A DNA stretch of 64,000 nt, from the NCBI GenBank assembly GCA_918807975.1, contig OU964930.1, forward strand, positions 16,486,372-16,550,371, in the 5' to 3' direction. This document shows positions 1 through 11,096 of this stretch, one piece after another. This DNA comes from Aplidium turbinatum (Eukaryota; Chordata; Ascidiacea; Aplousobranchia; Polyclinidae). The notes under the pieces were generated by a model, which was given only the letters and a program-made list of their open reading frames with translations, was not told where the DNA came from and made no database searches. Within the stretch, counting starts at the first letter, position 1; every line of letters starts with the position of its first letter. The position numbers and the translations under genes were made by a program.

Positions 1-261
1 AAGTTTCATTTCAAACTAGTATACTTGAAAGCGCTAAATCAACGGAAACCGGCAAGGTCGCTGTAAATGACATGGTCTGAAAATACATTAATCCTAATAT
101 CAGTGCGCCTGTCCACGAAACACCCACAAGACCATCATGATCTATTGTCATGAAAGACGCAATCAATCCTCACTACTTATAGTCTGTTAATTTAAGGTGC
201 TTTTATTTTTTGGTCAAGTTGTTCTTGTTCTCGAAATTCGAGAACGTGTTTCTTGCTATCA

Positions 262-263
<2 letters not shown>

Positions 264-293
<30 letters not shown>
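264..293. repeat. (AG)15 microsatellite
   Basis: An uninterrupted dinucleotide run of about 15 AG units. Nothing else is recognisable in 1-300. Confidence 0.95.
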
Positions 294-296
<3 letters not shown>

Positions 297-699
297 ATCA
301 AGTCAATTGTGGTTCCCAAACTGTGGTACGCGTTCAATTATTTTTCAATATTGGAGCACATAGCATTGGGGTAAAACAAGAAATGCTATTAATACTACAA
401 AAAGTGCTTAATGACAAGCAGAGCAAATTACATTTAATATAGTTATTACTTTCACGAACCTTTACCGTATAGCCTGTTTCACCTTAAAAGGGAGATCATC
501 AGAAAGTCTTTATTCAAACAGAATCTAGGATTAGAAATAGGATTGATAGAAGATTGACAACAGAATAGAAAATTGAAATAAGATTGGGATAGCCTATAGT
601 TTTCATAAAATTTGTAAACATCTGGATATTTTCTGGTCATATAATTAAATAAACTCTCAACAAATTAGACATTTATTTCTTAACTCTCACAACTTAAAT
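294..699. other. AT-rich stretch without gene
   Basis: No coding signal. A short TTCCCAAACTGTGG motif near 310 resembles the end of a hAT element, but no matching partner end was found. Confidence 0.5.
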
Positions 700-1027
700 C
701 ATGTTTACATGCATTAAATTCAACATAAAAATATTATTTTGATTATTTGAGTAACAAATCATAAATAAGTTCAATGTTACTGAAATTTTTGAAACATGCT
801 GAAAGTTTTAACTCAAATTTTTATCAATTTTTGTTGACTAATTGAATAGCTTAGGGATGTGGTTGCACTTTACATGTATTTGACATTTGCATAACCATTA
901 TTTGAGCAAAAAGAAAATCAAAAATAAGTTGAATCTTAAAGAAAATTTTTAAAACATACTGAAAGTTCTTGCCCAAAATTTTTATCAAATTTTGACTAAT
1001 TAAAAAGTTTGGGGGTGCGGTTGTACC
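700..1027. repeat. Two-unit diverged tandem repeat, about 165 bp per unit
   Basis: The stretch about 700-866 and the stretch about 867-1027 share the same order of motifs: ATTATTTGAG, AAATCA then AAATAAGTT, AACATRCTGAAAGTT, AATTTTTATCAA, TTGACTAATT, and finally GGGRTGYGGTTG. The units are clearly related but differ at many sites, so this is an old local duplication. No open frame is conserved between them. Confidence 0.7.
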
Positions 1028-1509
1028 CCCAGCTCTTACGCCTGTGACACAGATGATCTGCCACTACCTTAACTGTATCGAGACTATCGTGCCGCTTTGA
1101 TGCGATTCTACGCTACAACACCAATACTGGTGAGGATTGCTCGATAACCGAAACTGTTCTGCTGACGTCCTGGGATAGCACAATGTCTTTAGGAATTCTT
1201 TTGACAGATTTTGCAACACAACTTATTTACCAATTGCATCTTTCATTATTATCAACACAGCCAAATGTTGACCACTTCGGCTCTAACCCGGTATTTTCTT
1301 CCGCCTTGGCGATCATGCCAATTTCGCATACAGGTGGTGGTTGCCATCTCTACCTCTTTTCCGATAACTGTAGTCAACACCGGGTTTTGTAGAACCGCTC
1401 CTAAAACAAAAATGACAAAATTGTCAACAACAGATAACTGTAACATTAAAACATGTTACGTGCAAATTACATAACCATTAAAAAAACACTGGATTTAAAC
1501 GGAGATCCG
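1028..1509. other. Intergenic stretch without recognised gene
   Basis: Only short overlapping open frames without family resemblance. No RNA gene seen. Confidence 0.5.
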
Positions 1510-2160
1510 ATTCATCATCATTGTCAGCCATTGTTGTTCCACTGCAGGATGAAGGCCTTCCCCATATCTTTATAATTTTGTCTGTCTTTGCAAGTTTGTG
1601 TCCAGTGTTTGTCGAATTGGTAGAGTTCGTCTCGCCATCTTGTTTTCTGTTTCCCTCTTTTGCGTTTATTGTCAAGCGGTATCCAGTCAGCCGTGGCCGA
1701 GTGGTTAGCGCGTTGAGCTCACAGTCGAGAGCCTGCGTGTTCGACTCCAGCCACCCGCACCTGCTGTTGTTTCTCTGGGCAAGAAACTTTACGATAATTG
1801 CCTCTACCCAGTGATCGATTTCGAGTAATGGGTAGTTCCAAATTTAAGTCATAAGCAGAGTAGACAACCGGAAACAGACATTGTCGTCGGCTGCAGCGTG
1901 GGTCAGGTGTACGTCGGAAGGCGTGCACCGATGCATAGCGCTCAAGTCCGCTTTCCCGCAATGCAGGATAAAGATAAACAAACAAACAAACAAACAAGCT
2001 CTTCTTGTCCATCTGTTGTCAGTTGTTCGCATGATATGTCCTGCCCAATTCCACTTTAAACTTTTTATTGTTTGAGAGATCCGATTAGGTGATCCTTGAA
2101 GAGTTTCTGACGCTGATTCCGCAAATGTCTTCATTTGATTCATTTTTTCTCCAGCACATC
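1510..2160 (-). mobile_element. LINE ORF2 C-terminal fragment (RTE/CR1-like), split by a SINE
   Basis: Reading the minus strand from 2160 downward gives a peptide with WNWAGHIMRTTDNRWTRR, a block typical of the C-terminal tail of animal non-LTR retrotransposon polymerases. After the SINE at 1690-1996 the tail resumes with KRKRGKQKTRWRDELYQF and ends with GKAFILQWNNNG just before a stop. The order of blocks matches a normal LINE tail, so the SINE landed inside an existing LINE copy. No reverse-transcriptase core remains, so the copy is 5' truncated and dead. Confidence 0.7.
1690..1996 (+). mobile_element. tRNA-derived SINE, family 1 (Ser/Leu-type head)
   Basis: The head carries a Pol III A box in GTGGCCGAGTGGTTAGCG and a B box in GTTCGACTCC. 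A unique body of about 230 bp follows and ends in an (AAAC)n tail at about 1977-1996. A second, 5'-truncated copy with the same body lies on the minus strand at 39131-39390. The A-box region resembles class II tRNAs (serine or leucine). The element sits inside a LINE tail. Confidence 0.85.
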
Positions 2161-3552
2161 AAGTTTCAGAGATAGTGAAATTTTTTTTTTTTTTTAATTT
2201 GACCTATAGCCTATCGACGCAAATGCGACGCAATTTTACCTAATAGTGACAATTTTGACCTCAAGCTTGCACAACGCGGATTTAACAATGCATTGTGATT
2301 ACCAGTTGCATTTTAGGAACGTATTTTTTTATGACTAAATACGTAAAAATATCTAAAATATTAAAGAGCAAATATTTTCAAAACCTAATGCGGTGGAGAA
2401 AAAACGAGCGCAGATTCGGAATCAGCGCAGAAGCTTCATTTAAAAAAGTTTACTTGTAGCCTATATCTCTGATTAAAAAATTTAGTTGAAATTTGTTGAC
2501 CAGTTAAATTAATCCAAAGTAAAGCAGTAAATAATTCGTGAAATAAGCACCACTATTCTGTACCAATTGCCGGTTGTGGGGATAGATTATTTTATTATGC
2601 ACACTTTGACTTTCTCACATACCTCTAGTCTATACTCTACAGTTTTTTGTGACTTCAAAGTTTATACAATGAAAATAAAGTTCGAAAACTATTTCAGTGT
2701 GTTATTAGGCTAATGTTTTTGTGGTGTGTATTTTTGGTGTTAGATTTCACCTTAAAGTTTAATATAGAAACTAAATCTTTGAGCGTTAGGTTACTTACTT
2801 TTTATGATATCCACAATGTTCTTCATAGAACATAACGCCTTCTTTCGTGGCAAATTAGAATCTCCCCTCCATCCACTCTTTCTTGATTATATTTCTCATA
2901 CATCATCATCAGCTGGTCATGCCACTGCTGGCAGGTGGCCTCCACATATGTTTCCACACCATTCTGTCTTTTGCTGTTCTCATCCAGGTGATGCCAATCT
3001 TTCTTCTACGCCATCTCGCCATCTTCATTTTGGTCTCCCTCTAGTTCTTCTTGCATATCTTGGTGTATATTTCATATATTTCTCATACAACTGATTTAAA
3101 ATAATGCTCTCCATCACTCGCCAGCTGCATTCCTTCACTGACGAGCCAGCCACCACAGAAAGGCGAGAAATCTGAAACATAAAATACTCAGAAACAAAAT
3201 ATTACGCACCGATAATCTGCTTACTGGACAATATTTACTGAAATCGAATATCTTGGATCAAACGAGTCCTTAAAATGCTCTTTTATTACGAAATGCAATC
3301 TTAACGTAACTAAATTAAAAAACGTATTCACACTCCACAGGAAAACCTGCCAAATTTTGGATAGACAGTGGATTGCATTTATGATTTACATTGCATTGCC
3401 CACTTAACTAACAAATAGGCTACATTTGGTAAAATTAGTAATTAGTATAAAGCTTGCTTGACCATTTTGTGGCCCTCATCATATTCATCCGTACAATATT
3501 GCAAGCCTACGTTATGTGACCTATCATGGGTTTACTTTCGTTTCTGCTGTGA
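2161..3552. other. Intergenic stretch with one possible LINE 3' relic
   Basis: Mostly AT-rich sequence without coding signal. About 2880-3070 reads like the pyrimidine-rich complement of a LINE tail (CCATCTCGCCATCTTCATTT, GGTCTCCCTCT), the same style as 1510-1690, and is probably a diverged minus-strand LINE relic. Confidence 0.4.
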
Positions 3553-3560
3553 ACTAAATG

Positions 3561-4091
3561 CAGTGATGTACGCGGCTACGCGCATACATAAAATATTGAC
3601 GCCGTCAGCGTAAACGCAAACGTTCGAAAAGCTATACGCCGTATGCGTCAACGTAACTTGTAAAAAAAGTTGGCGGCGTCAGCGTCAGCGCATACACTAG
3701 CGTAGACTAATTTTGTTTGCAAGGTGTCCAACATTCACACGGTATAAACCACTCGAAACAAACAAGTTTTATTTTGAAATTCCACGAAGAAACACAAGCA
3801 TCTGAAAGTGTTCATCTGACATTTTGCTGTGTTTTGGTTTCAATATGTCTTTGCCCATTGAAAACATTCTTTCAACTGCAGCGCTGGAAGGTAGGCTATT
3901 GGCGTGTTGTAGCGAAAAAAAGACATTAAAAAGTATGCGTTGACGCTATGCGCTAATAAACCGCGAAAACTTTACGGCGTAGCCTCAAGCGCAAACTATC
4001 CAAAAAAATGTGGCCGCAAGCGTTAACGTAAACAAAAAGTCTACGCCGCAAGCCTGCGGCGTAGAATTTGCGGCGTATACGTACATCTCTG
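3561..4091. mobile_element. hAT MITE, copy 1
   Basis: The element starts CAGTGATGTACG and ends with the complement of CAGAGATGTACG. It is flanked by a perfect 8-bp target duplication ACTAAATG at 3553-3560 and 4092-4099. An 8-bp duplication with CAG-type ends is diagnostic of the hAT superfamily. The interior is rich in CGCATAC/GCGTC motifs repeated near both ends. No transposase is present. A sister copy lies at 7026-7533. Confidence 0.92.
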
Positions 4092-4099
4092 ACTAAATG

Positions 4100-5037
4100 T
4101 TGGTTACGTTTCAAATTGTAGGCCTATGTTGCAATTTTTTTCAAAACCTTCTCTCCATGAAACTTTTTTTCTGCGTACCGGTAGGCGTTTATTCCAATAT
4201 AGAGAAAAATAGTTTTAATATGCTTACTTTAATTTGCACAGCTTACCTATTTCCCCATCAGTTTGCAGGTCAGAAAACTCTTCCGCCCTTATAGTTTTTT
4301 CAATCCTTTTTGGTACCGGTAAGTAGCCTAGTTGAAAAAAAAGTATTAGTAGCCTACAGTAGTCTGCACCATTAAACTCATGGTTAATAGGCCCACCCGC
4401 TTATCAACCTAATTTGATCCAGTCCAGAATTACTCCCATTCATTCCGGTAATGTAGAAAATATCCTGTCTCACATGTCCTGCTTAGGCTACACACCTGTC
4501 CTGCTTACATAACCCCAAAATTGCTTAGCCTACATAACCCCGGGACTACAGGACATAACCCCAAAGTGGGGATGATTGGTACACAATACATCTCAACAGG
4601 CATAGAGGAACCACGTAGACCTCGTGGGCCAGGTCCACCCACTTTATTTTTTGGGTGGGCGTGGCCCACCCACTTGTGAAAGCCAAGTTTCTTTGAAAAT
4701 GTAGCAAAAACGGCAAATCAGAGACGGAGCTCCAAACAAAGGTCTTCACTTATTTGATACACACTAGTTTGATAATTATCTTTGATATGTGAACATGATG
4801 AAATCCAATCTTCAAACTTTTCTGTTGAGGCCACCATTGATGGGAATCACGTGTGGGTGTAGTTGCGTGTGATTGGTGGAGCAATCTATCAATCAATACA
4901 CTGTAATTATTCTCTATGATTGAAACAATGATATCATTGTTTAGAACTTTAGATCAATGAAGTGATATTTAATTATTTATTATTTAGTCTCACTGAAATT
5001 AATACTGGCAGTAGGCCTACTGTATGATAGCCTAGCC
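4100..5037. other. Intergenic stretch without gene
   Basis: No supported gene. About 4625-4672 contains an inverted pair of GTGGGCCAGGTCCACCCA-like and TGGGTGGGCGTGGCCCAC sequences, possibly an eroded element end. Confidence 0.45.
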
Positions 5038-5639
5038 CAGGGCTTCTCAAACTATGGGTCGCGACCCCAAATGGGGTCGCGTAATGAAATTTTGGGGTCG
5101 CAATGAAATAGATTAATTTAGTCTAGTGCCGGTAGGTTATAGTCTTGCCATGATGTTAATTGACCGCAACCGTTCGCGTGAAATGTCGAACGATAAAATA
5201 TAACCAATCGTAACAATTGATGCATTGTTACGCTATCATTGCTGTAACAAGGAATGCATACCCAAACTTTTCTGACCTAGCCCTTGACAACTCTTGCTCT
5301 TTTGCACAACATATTTATGTGAAGCGGCATTCTCAAAACTCACCACCATCAAGCAGTAGCGGCGCCACGGGGGGGACTGGGGTGGACATGTCCACCCCAC
5401 TTCTATTTATGGTCAATTTTGTAATTCGTGGAGATCCGATGAGAAAACTTGGGGGGTGTATGCAGGGGGTTAGGGGGGCCTAGTGACTGCGTCATAAATT
5501 AATTTCAACTTCTTACTTATGAATTACTGTTGCAGCATTGACATACGAAGAAATAAAGAATCTTCATGGTTATCGCTCTATTGTATTGATTGATTGTAGT
5601 CTAATTTTACCATTTTGAGGTGATGGCTTTTATCACAGC

Positions 5640-6960
5640 TGAGACACAAGCTTTGTAAGACCTAATAGGCAAAGGTTTTGATGGGGCCACCAACATGTCA
5701 GGCAAGGATGAAGGTGCACAGCAACACCTAATTGCAGCGGGTGCCAAACCGTCGGTATATTTTCATTGTTTTGCACACCGACTAAATCTTGCGCTTGGGC
5801 ACAGTGTTGAAAACGTAGCGACAGTCAAAACAATTGGTAACATCTACAACTTTATGGACTGTTCTCCCAAGATACATTTTTTTGTATAAAGAGCATTTTA
5901 AAAAGGATGGAATCACGTCTGGAAAAATTGCTTTGCACTCGTTATCTGATAGGCTACTAGATGGTCTCATTGGTCTGCACGTTCAGATGATCTGGATGTT
6001 GTTATTAATGTAGCCTATATCCAGCACTGCTGTCAATGTTCCAACAAATGTCAAACGAAGGTAATGGTGTATCTACTGGATGTTTGTTCCGCATCAAGCA
6101 AACTGAATTTGCTACTGCTAGTCTAATTCTTCATAAATGCTTTTCGTTAAGTAAACAGGCTTCAGATTATTTAAAAAGTGAAGAAATGGATCTCACCACT
6201 GGGGTTGCTGCTATCAACGACTTGACAAGAGCATTTGACTCACTGCGTTCAGAGGAAGATTTTACCAAATTGGTTTTCAACACATCGCTGTTTGCGGATA
6301 GAAATCAAATTACCAGTGAAACCACTACGCCGGCTTAGCGATGCCGCTACCCACCAAGCCATTTCCGAGATGGTCAGATATTATTGATAGGTTGCAACAG
6401 TCTTCCGTGGAGTGAATCTGAATCCATTACAGAATAGTTAAGACGAGATTTTTCTTTATCCTTTGACAGAATGCTGAATGAACTTAAAAAGCGTTAGGCT
6501 ACTCGGATCAAACATGTGAATTAATGTCAAATGCAGCTGCATTTTATTACACGCACATGTCTCCATCAAATTTGCCTAAAATTGAATATTTAGTCAAATT
6601 CTATAATTTTCATGAAAATCAGGTTGGGCAGCAATAGGATCTTCTTTTATGGGGTCAGCTAATTGTCACAAGTGGAAACTAGAAATTGAAAAGCACCAAA
6701 GTGGACCGTGTGGTTGTGTCTGCCTTCACTTTTGAAATTGTGTGGACAAAACGATCTTAAATCATTTGTAGCCTACAGCGATTTGTTTCAAATTATTGCT
6801 ACTGTTGCTACTTTGCCCATGACTGTGGCATCTTGTGAACGTATCCACAGCAAAATAAGACAATAAACTATTATCTGCGACCTGCCATCATTACAAAGAC
6901 TTGAACATCTGGTGCAGATCAGCAGTAAGCGAGACATTGCCGACAACACTGGTCCTCAAA
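5640..6960 (+). pseudogene. Broken hAT transposase (DUF4371/ZMYM1-like)
   Basis: Coding fragments in more than one frame show the RNase-H-like core region GFDGATNMSGKDEGAQQHL and HCFAHRLNLALGHSVE at 5675-5810. A helical insertion region lies at 6036-6338 (FATASLILHKCFSLSKQASD). The C-terminal hAT dimerisation block is near 6815-6870. Frameshifts and stops separate all fragments, so no functional transposase can be made. It belongs to the inner hAT element. Confidence 0.8.
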
Positions 6961-7025
6961 AATGGTGAAAGCTTTTCAACTGACCTGCGAGCGCAAAATA
7001 AAACTTTAGTGCAGTGATTCTTAAC

Positions 7026-7533
7026 CAGTAATGTACGCGCATACAAAAAATATTGACGCCGTCAGCGTTAACGCAAACGTTTGAAAAACCATGCGCCGTA
7101 TGCGTCAACGTAACTTGTAAAAAAAGTTGGCGGCGTCAGCGCATACATTAGCGTAAACTAATTTTGTTTGCTAGGTGCCAAACATTCACACGGTATAAAC
7201 CACTCGAAACAAACAAATTTTATTTTGAATTTCCACGAAGAAACACAAGCATCTGAAAGTGTTCATCAGACATTTTGCTGTGTTTTGGTTCCAATATGTC
7301 TTTGCCCATTGAAAACGTTCTTTCAACTGCAGCGCTGGAAGGTATTGGCGTGTTGTAGCGAAAAAAAGACATTAAAAAGTAGCCTATGCGTTGACACTAT
7401 GCGCTAAAAAACCGCGAAAACTTTACGGCGTAGCCTCAAGCGCAAACTATCCAAAAAAATGTGGCCGCAAGCGTTAGCGTAAACAAAAAGTCTACGCCGC
7501 ATACTTGCGGCGTATACGTAGGCTACATCTCTG
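7026..7533. mobile_element. hAT MITE, copy 2
   Basis: This is the same family as 3561-4091 and almost co-linear with it, with CAGTAATGTACG at the left end and the complement of CAGAGATGTAG at the right. A perfect 8-bp duplication TTCTTAAC sits at 7018-7025 and 7534-7541. It is inserted into the degenerate inner hAT element, making a three-level nest. Confidence 0.92.
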
Positions 7534-8438
7534 TTCTTAACCTATGGCAATGGGTATTATTAGGTACCGGTAATAGCCAGGTTTTTTAAAATTCTGTTTA
7601 AGGGGCCACCCAATAAATTTTTATGAGGCCGCCTATCATTGCAGCAGCTCCATGACATAAAATAACGACAAGCTTGCTAACATAAAGATCGTAGTTGGCA
7701 ATTCTATGGACCGCAGAGGAAATGTATGGGAGCGTTTGGCCCCATTCTATTCTTTTGTTCATATTACCTCAAAATATTTTTGTCCACCCCACTCATTTTT
7801 GGCTGGCGCCGCCCCTGCCATCAAGTGTAAAAACCGGTCCTCTCTGGAAACTGTTGAAGATGCTATTCGCTGTGCTTTGTCTTGTATCATTCCACAAATG
7901 GATCACTTGTGCAAGAAACATCAAGCGCATCCATTCCATTAAATGATTTGTTTTTGTTTACTTTTCATCATGTTAGCGGATTTTTGTGATTCGTGAATTG
8001 GGTGCATTTGTATTGTTTTGTTATAGTCTCAATTAGGGTCGGATTATTCGTGTGTTATTTCTTGTTTTCATTCATTGCTTTTTTCATGTTTCATTGTTGT
8101 TGTTTTCATGCTCCTTTCGATATTGTTTTACTACTTCAGTAAGAGAATTATGAAGTAAGCCAAAAAGAACCGAAACAAATTGAGACAAAAGAATTAACCC
8201 TCGTATTAATGTCATTAACGTGGATGTCCCCGTAATGGGGTCGCATAGAAATATATTTTTCAAAATGGGGTCGCAGAACAAAAAAGTTTGAGAAGCCCTG
8301 GCTAGCCTACTGTATTGTTTGTATCTATCTGCCAACTGAAATGAAGAAAATTGCATCGCTTTTCGCCAAACGGTTTTTAGACAAGTTCAGTTTCGAAGAA
8401 AACTCAGAGGAACCTCATTGTAAAAAATACAATGTGTG

Positions 8439-9754
8439 CAGGGGCGCCGGAACGATTTTTGACTGGGGGGGGGGGCAGGATTACGAAAAAAGGGCACTTT
8501 TGTTTACTAAAAGGCCAATTTTTTTCAAGTTTTTAGATATGATATAGCGATAATGCTAATCTATCAGCTCACTATGTATTGAGTAATAATAGCCTACAAG
8601 TGTCCGGTATACAAAGAAGGGCATCATGCTATGTTATAATGATGTAACCTTCTGTCAAGCCTTAAAGCAGCCGGCGGCCATGGCCGCTAAGTAGTGCTTG
8701 AATGACCGCCGGTGCTACCTTCTCAATCGGCCAAGTTTGGCCGCCGGTCTCTTCTAGCCAATTATTTAATTTCGCAATAGAATGATCGTGGATTAATTGT
8801 CAATAATATGTAGTATCAAAGAGTGACGCAAATTAGGTCAGCGCGTCATAATCGCCATTGTTGTATTGTGCGAGAATATTTGCTATTGTATGGAGTATAT
8901 TCAGCTGTAAGTCTTGTTTGTAATTTCCGACGTTTATTTTATCAAAGTGTTATTCCGAATTGCTAATATACATCGGCTGGCAACATTGTCGTTTTTATGT
9001 CGATTCGATGTTGTGGGACATTGAATCGTTGTTAAAAGGGAGAACTAGGTTAGTTGACATTCGAGGGGAAAACATTTTTTCATCATATTTTGCAAAAATT
9101 ATGCTTCTTTTAGTTATCTCCTTCGCATCATTGAAATACTTAGCCTATTACCTTGCCGTCATCGTCAACACATGTCGAACGTTGTTTTTCGTTGCTAAAA
9201 AGAATTCTAGGTGAGTGGCGAACTTCTTAAAATCAGCCACATTGGAGACACTCGTGCGAGTGTCGTTAGATGGTCCCGCAGTACTGGATTACAATCCCGA
9301 TAAAGCAGTTATTGCGTGGTGCAACGATTCTATTGTAGGACGTCGCCTAGGCCTAGACTTCAACAACGCTAAGTGATCATTTTAGCATTGTTGCAAGTTT
9401 AATCCTATTTACTTGTGCTATCGTTACTTTTATTTTGTATTTTGGTCTCCAGGCACGCAGATTTAGCCGCCGAGAAGGAGCTCCCGGTAGGCCACGATGG
9501 CTGCCAAAAAAAAAACGAGTTTTAAGGCCTGTACTGTGTTGCAAAATTTTGTGCCATAAGCCGTAATATTATTTTGAAGCAAAAATGAAAGATTATAATT
9601 AGGCTAAAAGCGAATAGCAGATGTTATATTGCAAAATGTGCAGTAGCTTACATGACTTTAAAAGGGCACCATTGCCCCCCTGCCCCTCCATCTGCAGAAA
9701 AATTGAGGGCAGGGGGGCGGATGCCCCCCCTGCCCTCCGCTTCCGGCGCCCCTG
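8439..9754. mobile_element. Nonautonomous hAT-type element, 1.3 kb
   Basis: The 14-bp terminal inverted repeats are identical (CAGGGGCGCCGGAA at the left; its complement at the right). Flanks are AATGTGTG (8431-8438) and AATGTGCG (9755-9762), an 8-bp duplication with one change. Both ends carry G/C homopolymer patches (8465-8475, 9675-9735). The interior holds a GC-rich, partly palindromic block (8665-8760) and an open frame at 8960-9214 with one hydrophobic segment but no family resemblance. No transposase was recognised. Confidence 0.8.
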
Positions 9755-9762
9755 AATGTGCG

Positions 9763-10060
9763 TGTGTATTGTTGCCTTGCATTGTCTTGCCTACATCGCC
9801 ATATTTTGCAAAGCTCTTTTATAGGTCAATTTAACAATTTTGTAAAATAATTTTTTGGCCAAAGCAGTCCCAAAAATGGAAAATTTTGCCTGGTGCCACG
9901 AAAGGCAACCATAAAAACGCAATGTAGAATAAAAAAAATTCAAGTACTAGGAATACAACAATGTAATGAGGGTCTGGGGGGCTTTGACCCCCAGAAGTTG
10001 GATTTACTTTGACTGCTGCGCCTCTGGGCCCACCTACTTTTAAAATGGTTCCTCCATGCC
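9763..10060. other. Short stretch without gene
   Basis: No coding signal. GGGGGCTTTGACCCCC at about 9975-9992 is a small inverted repeat. Confidence 0.4.
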
Positions 10061-10894
10061 CAGGGCCGTTGACAGGATTTCTCGGGCCCGGTACCAATTT
10101 ATTTTCGAACCCCCTTCATCAACAATGTTATGAATATAACGGTTGTGTACAAACTTTTATTGATGTCGTTTAAGCATGGTCATTTAACAAATCTTGCGCA
10201 ATCTTAAAATTTCTTGAACCGCAAAACTGACTATCTCTATTTAGCGGTTGCCTTTTTGAACTTTTATTTGTTACATAGCGCTAGAGTATTACTTCCCGAT
10301 TCCATTGATGTTTCACTGGTCATTCTAGGCTCAGCAGAAGAAAGTTAACAGCACTGCAGACAGTCAGAAAGTTTTCAATTTGATTCGGGAAAGATGTTTG
10401 GGCCTATAGGTCAAACATTTGTTGATTGCTGCAATCTGAAAAGCGATTTTGGTCTAATTTTTAGTGCAGAAATAGGGATAGTAATTTTCTTACCTGAGCC
10501 ATTTCAGTTTTTTGAGTTTGAACAAATATTAGCCTGTTTAACTTATTTTGAAATTCGTGTTTCGGGTAAGTTAATATTCGTGGTTAAGGAAATCACTATA
10601 CTAGACTAAATTCTTATTTTACTGTTTGGTGGCAGAAGTGGCTATTTTACCACCAGAAAGCTGAAGTGGGCCCGGTACCCAGAAGGGGGCCCGGTACTTT
10701 ACCATCTGACGGCTGAAATGGCTGTTTTAACCTCTGATGACAATTCCTTTAGATCTGATTACCGTAGCTTATATTAAGATCTTGATAATGTTTGAAGTGG
10801 CGGGAAATTTTTTAAATCCGGGCCCCTTAAATATTCCGGGCCCGGATTCAAAAGTACCACCTATAGACCCCCCTTTCAACGCCCATGTCCAGTG
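10061..10894. mobile_element. Possible nonautonomous hAT-like element
   Basis: The left end reads CAGGGCCGTTGACAGG. The right end, complemented, contains GGGCGTTGAAAGG. Both ends are followed inward by GGGCCCGG motifs, and CGGGCCCGG/GGGCCCGGTAC motifs recur at 10082, 10667, 10687 and 10838. The flanks TCCATGCC (10053-10060) and TTCATGCC (10895-10902) match at 7 of 8 bases. The ends are imperfect, so the boundaries are tentative. Confidence 0.5.
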
Positions 10895-10959
10895 TTCATG
10901 CCTGCATCTCAACCAAAAGTCATGATAAGAAGCTCATACTTAGGCCTACAACATTTTCG

Positions 10960-11096
10960 TTTAAACGTTGGCTTTCATCAGTTTCAAAAGTTGGCTTTCA
11001 TAAGTTTCTGAAGTAGGCTTTCATATCGTTTAATTAAACGTTGGCTTTCGTCAGTTTTAAAAATTGGACTTCATATCGCTTTTCGCCAGTTTCAAA
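10960..11096. repeat. Degenerate tandem repeat (GTTGGCTTTCAT type), left part
   Basis: Units such as TTGGCTTTCATCAGTTTCAA and TTGGCTTTCATAAGTTTC follow one another with drift. The array continues at 12262-12375 after the hAT element at 11097-12261, and a small third patch appears at about 15618-15650. Unit length is roughly 25-35 bp. Confidence 0.7.

Larger units (their letters stand above)
5354..7817 (+). mobile_element. Inner hAT element (ZMYM1/DUF4371-like), degenerate
   Basis: The ends read CAGTAGCGGCGCCA (left) and, complemented, CAGGGGCGGCGCCA (right). A perfect 8-bp target duplication CCATCAAG lies at 5346-5353 and 7818-7825. The interior from about 5640 to 6960 on the plus strand holds transposase fragments: GFDGATNMSGK followed by HCFAHRLNLALGHSVE, as in ZMYM1/DUF4371 hAT transposases, and near 6815 the dimerisation-domain signature TLPMTVASCERIHSKI. 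The frame is broken many times. It lies inside the older hAT element 5038-8300 and is itself interrupted by the MITE at 7026-7533. Confidence 0.9.
5038..8300. mobile_element. Outer hAT element (ZBED5/Charlie-like), interrupted
   Basis: The left end reads CAGGGCTTCTCAAACTATGG followed by GTCGCGACCCC. The right end, complemented, reads CAGGGCTTCTCAAACTTTTT followed by a diverged GACCCC block. These ends are typical of the hAT group related to vertebrate ZBED5/FAM200. Near the right end, 7838-7942 encodes EDAIRCALSCIIPQMDHLCK and a terminal KKHQAHPFH, the C-terminus of that transposase group. Most of the transposase gene is missing. No perfect 8-bp duplication is visible; CTAGCC occurs beside both ends. 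A second hAT element was inserted at 5354-7817. Confidence 0.8.

Noticed and set aside
303-333. hAT element end (TTCCCAAACTGTGG)
   Set aside because: No opposite end within reach and no duplication; could be chance.
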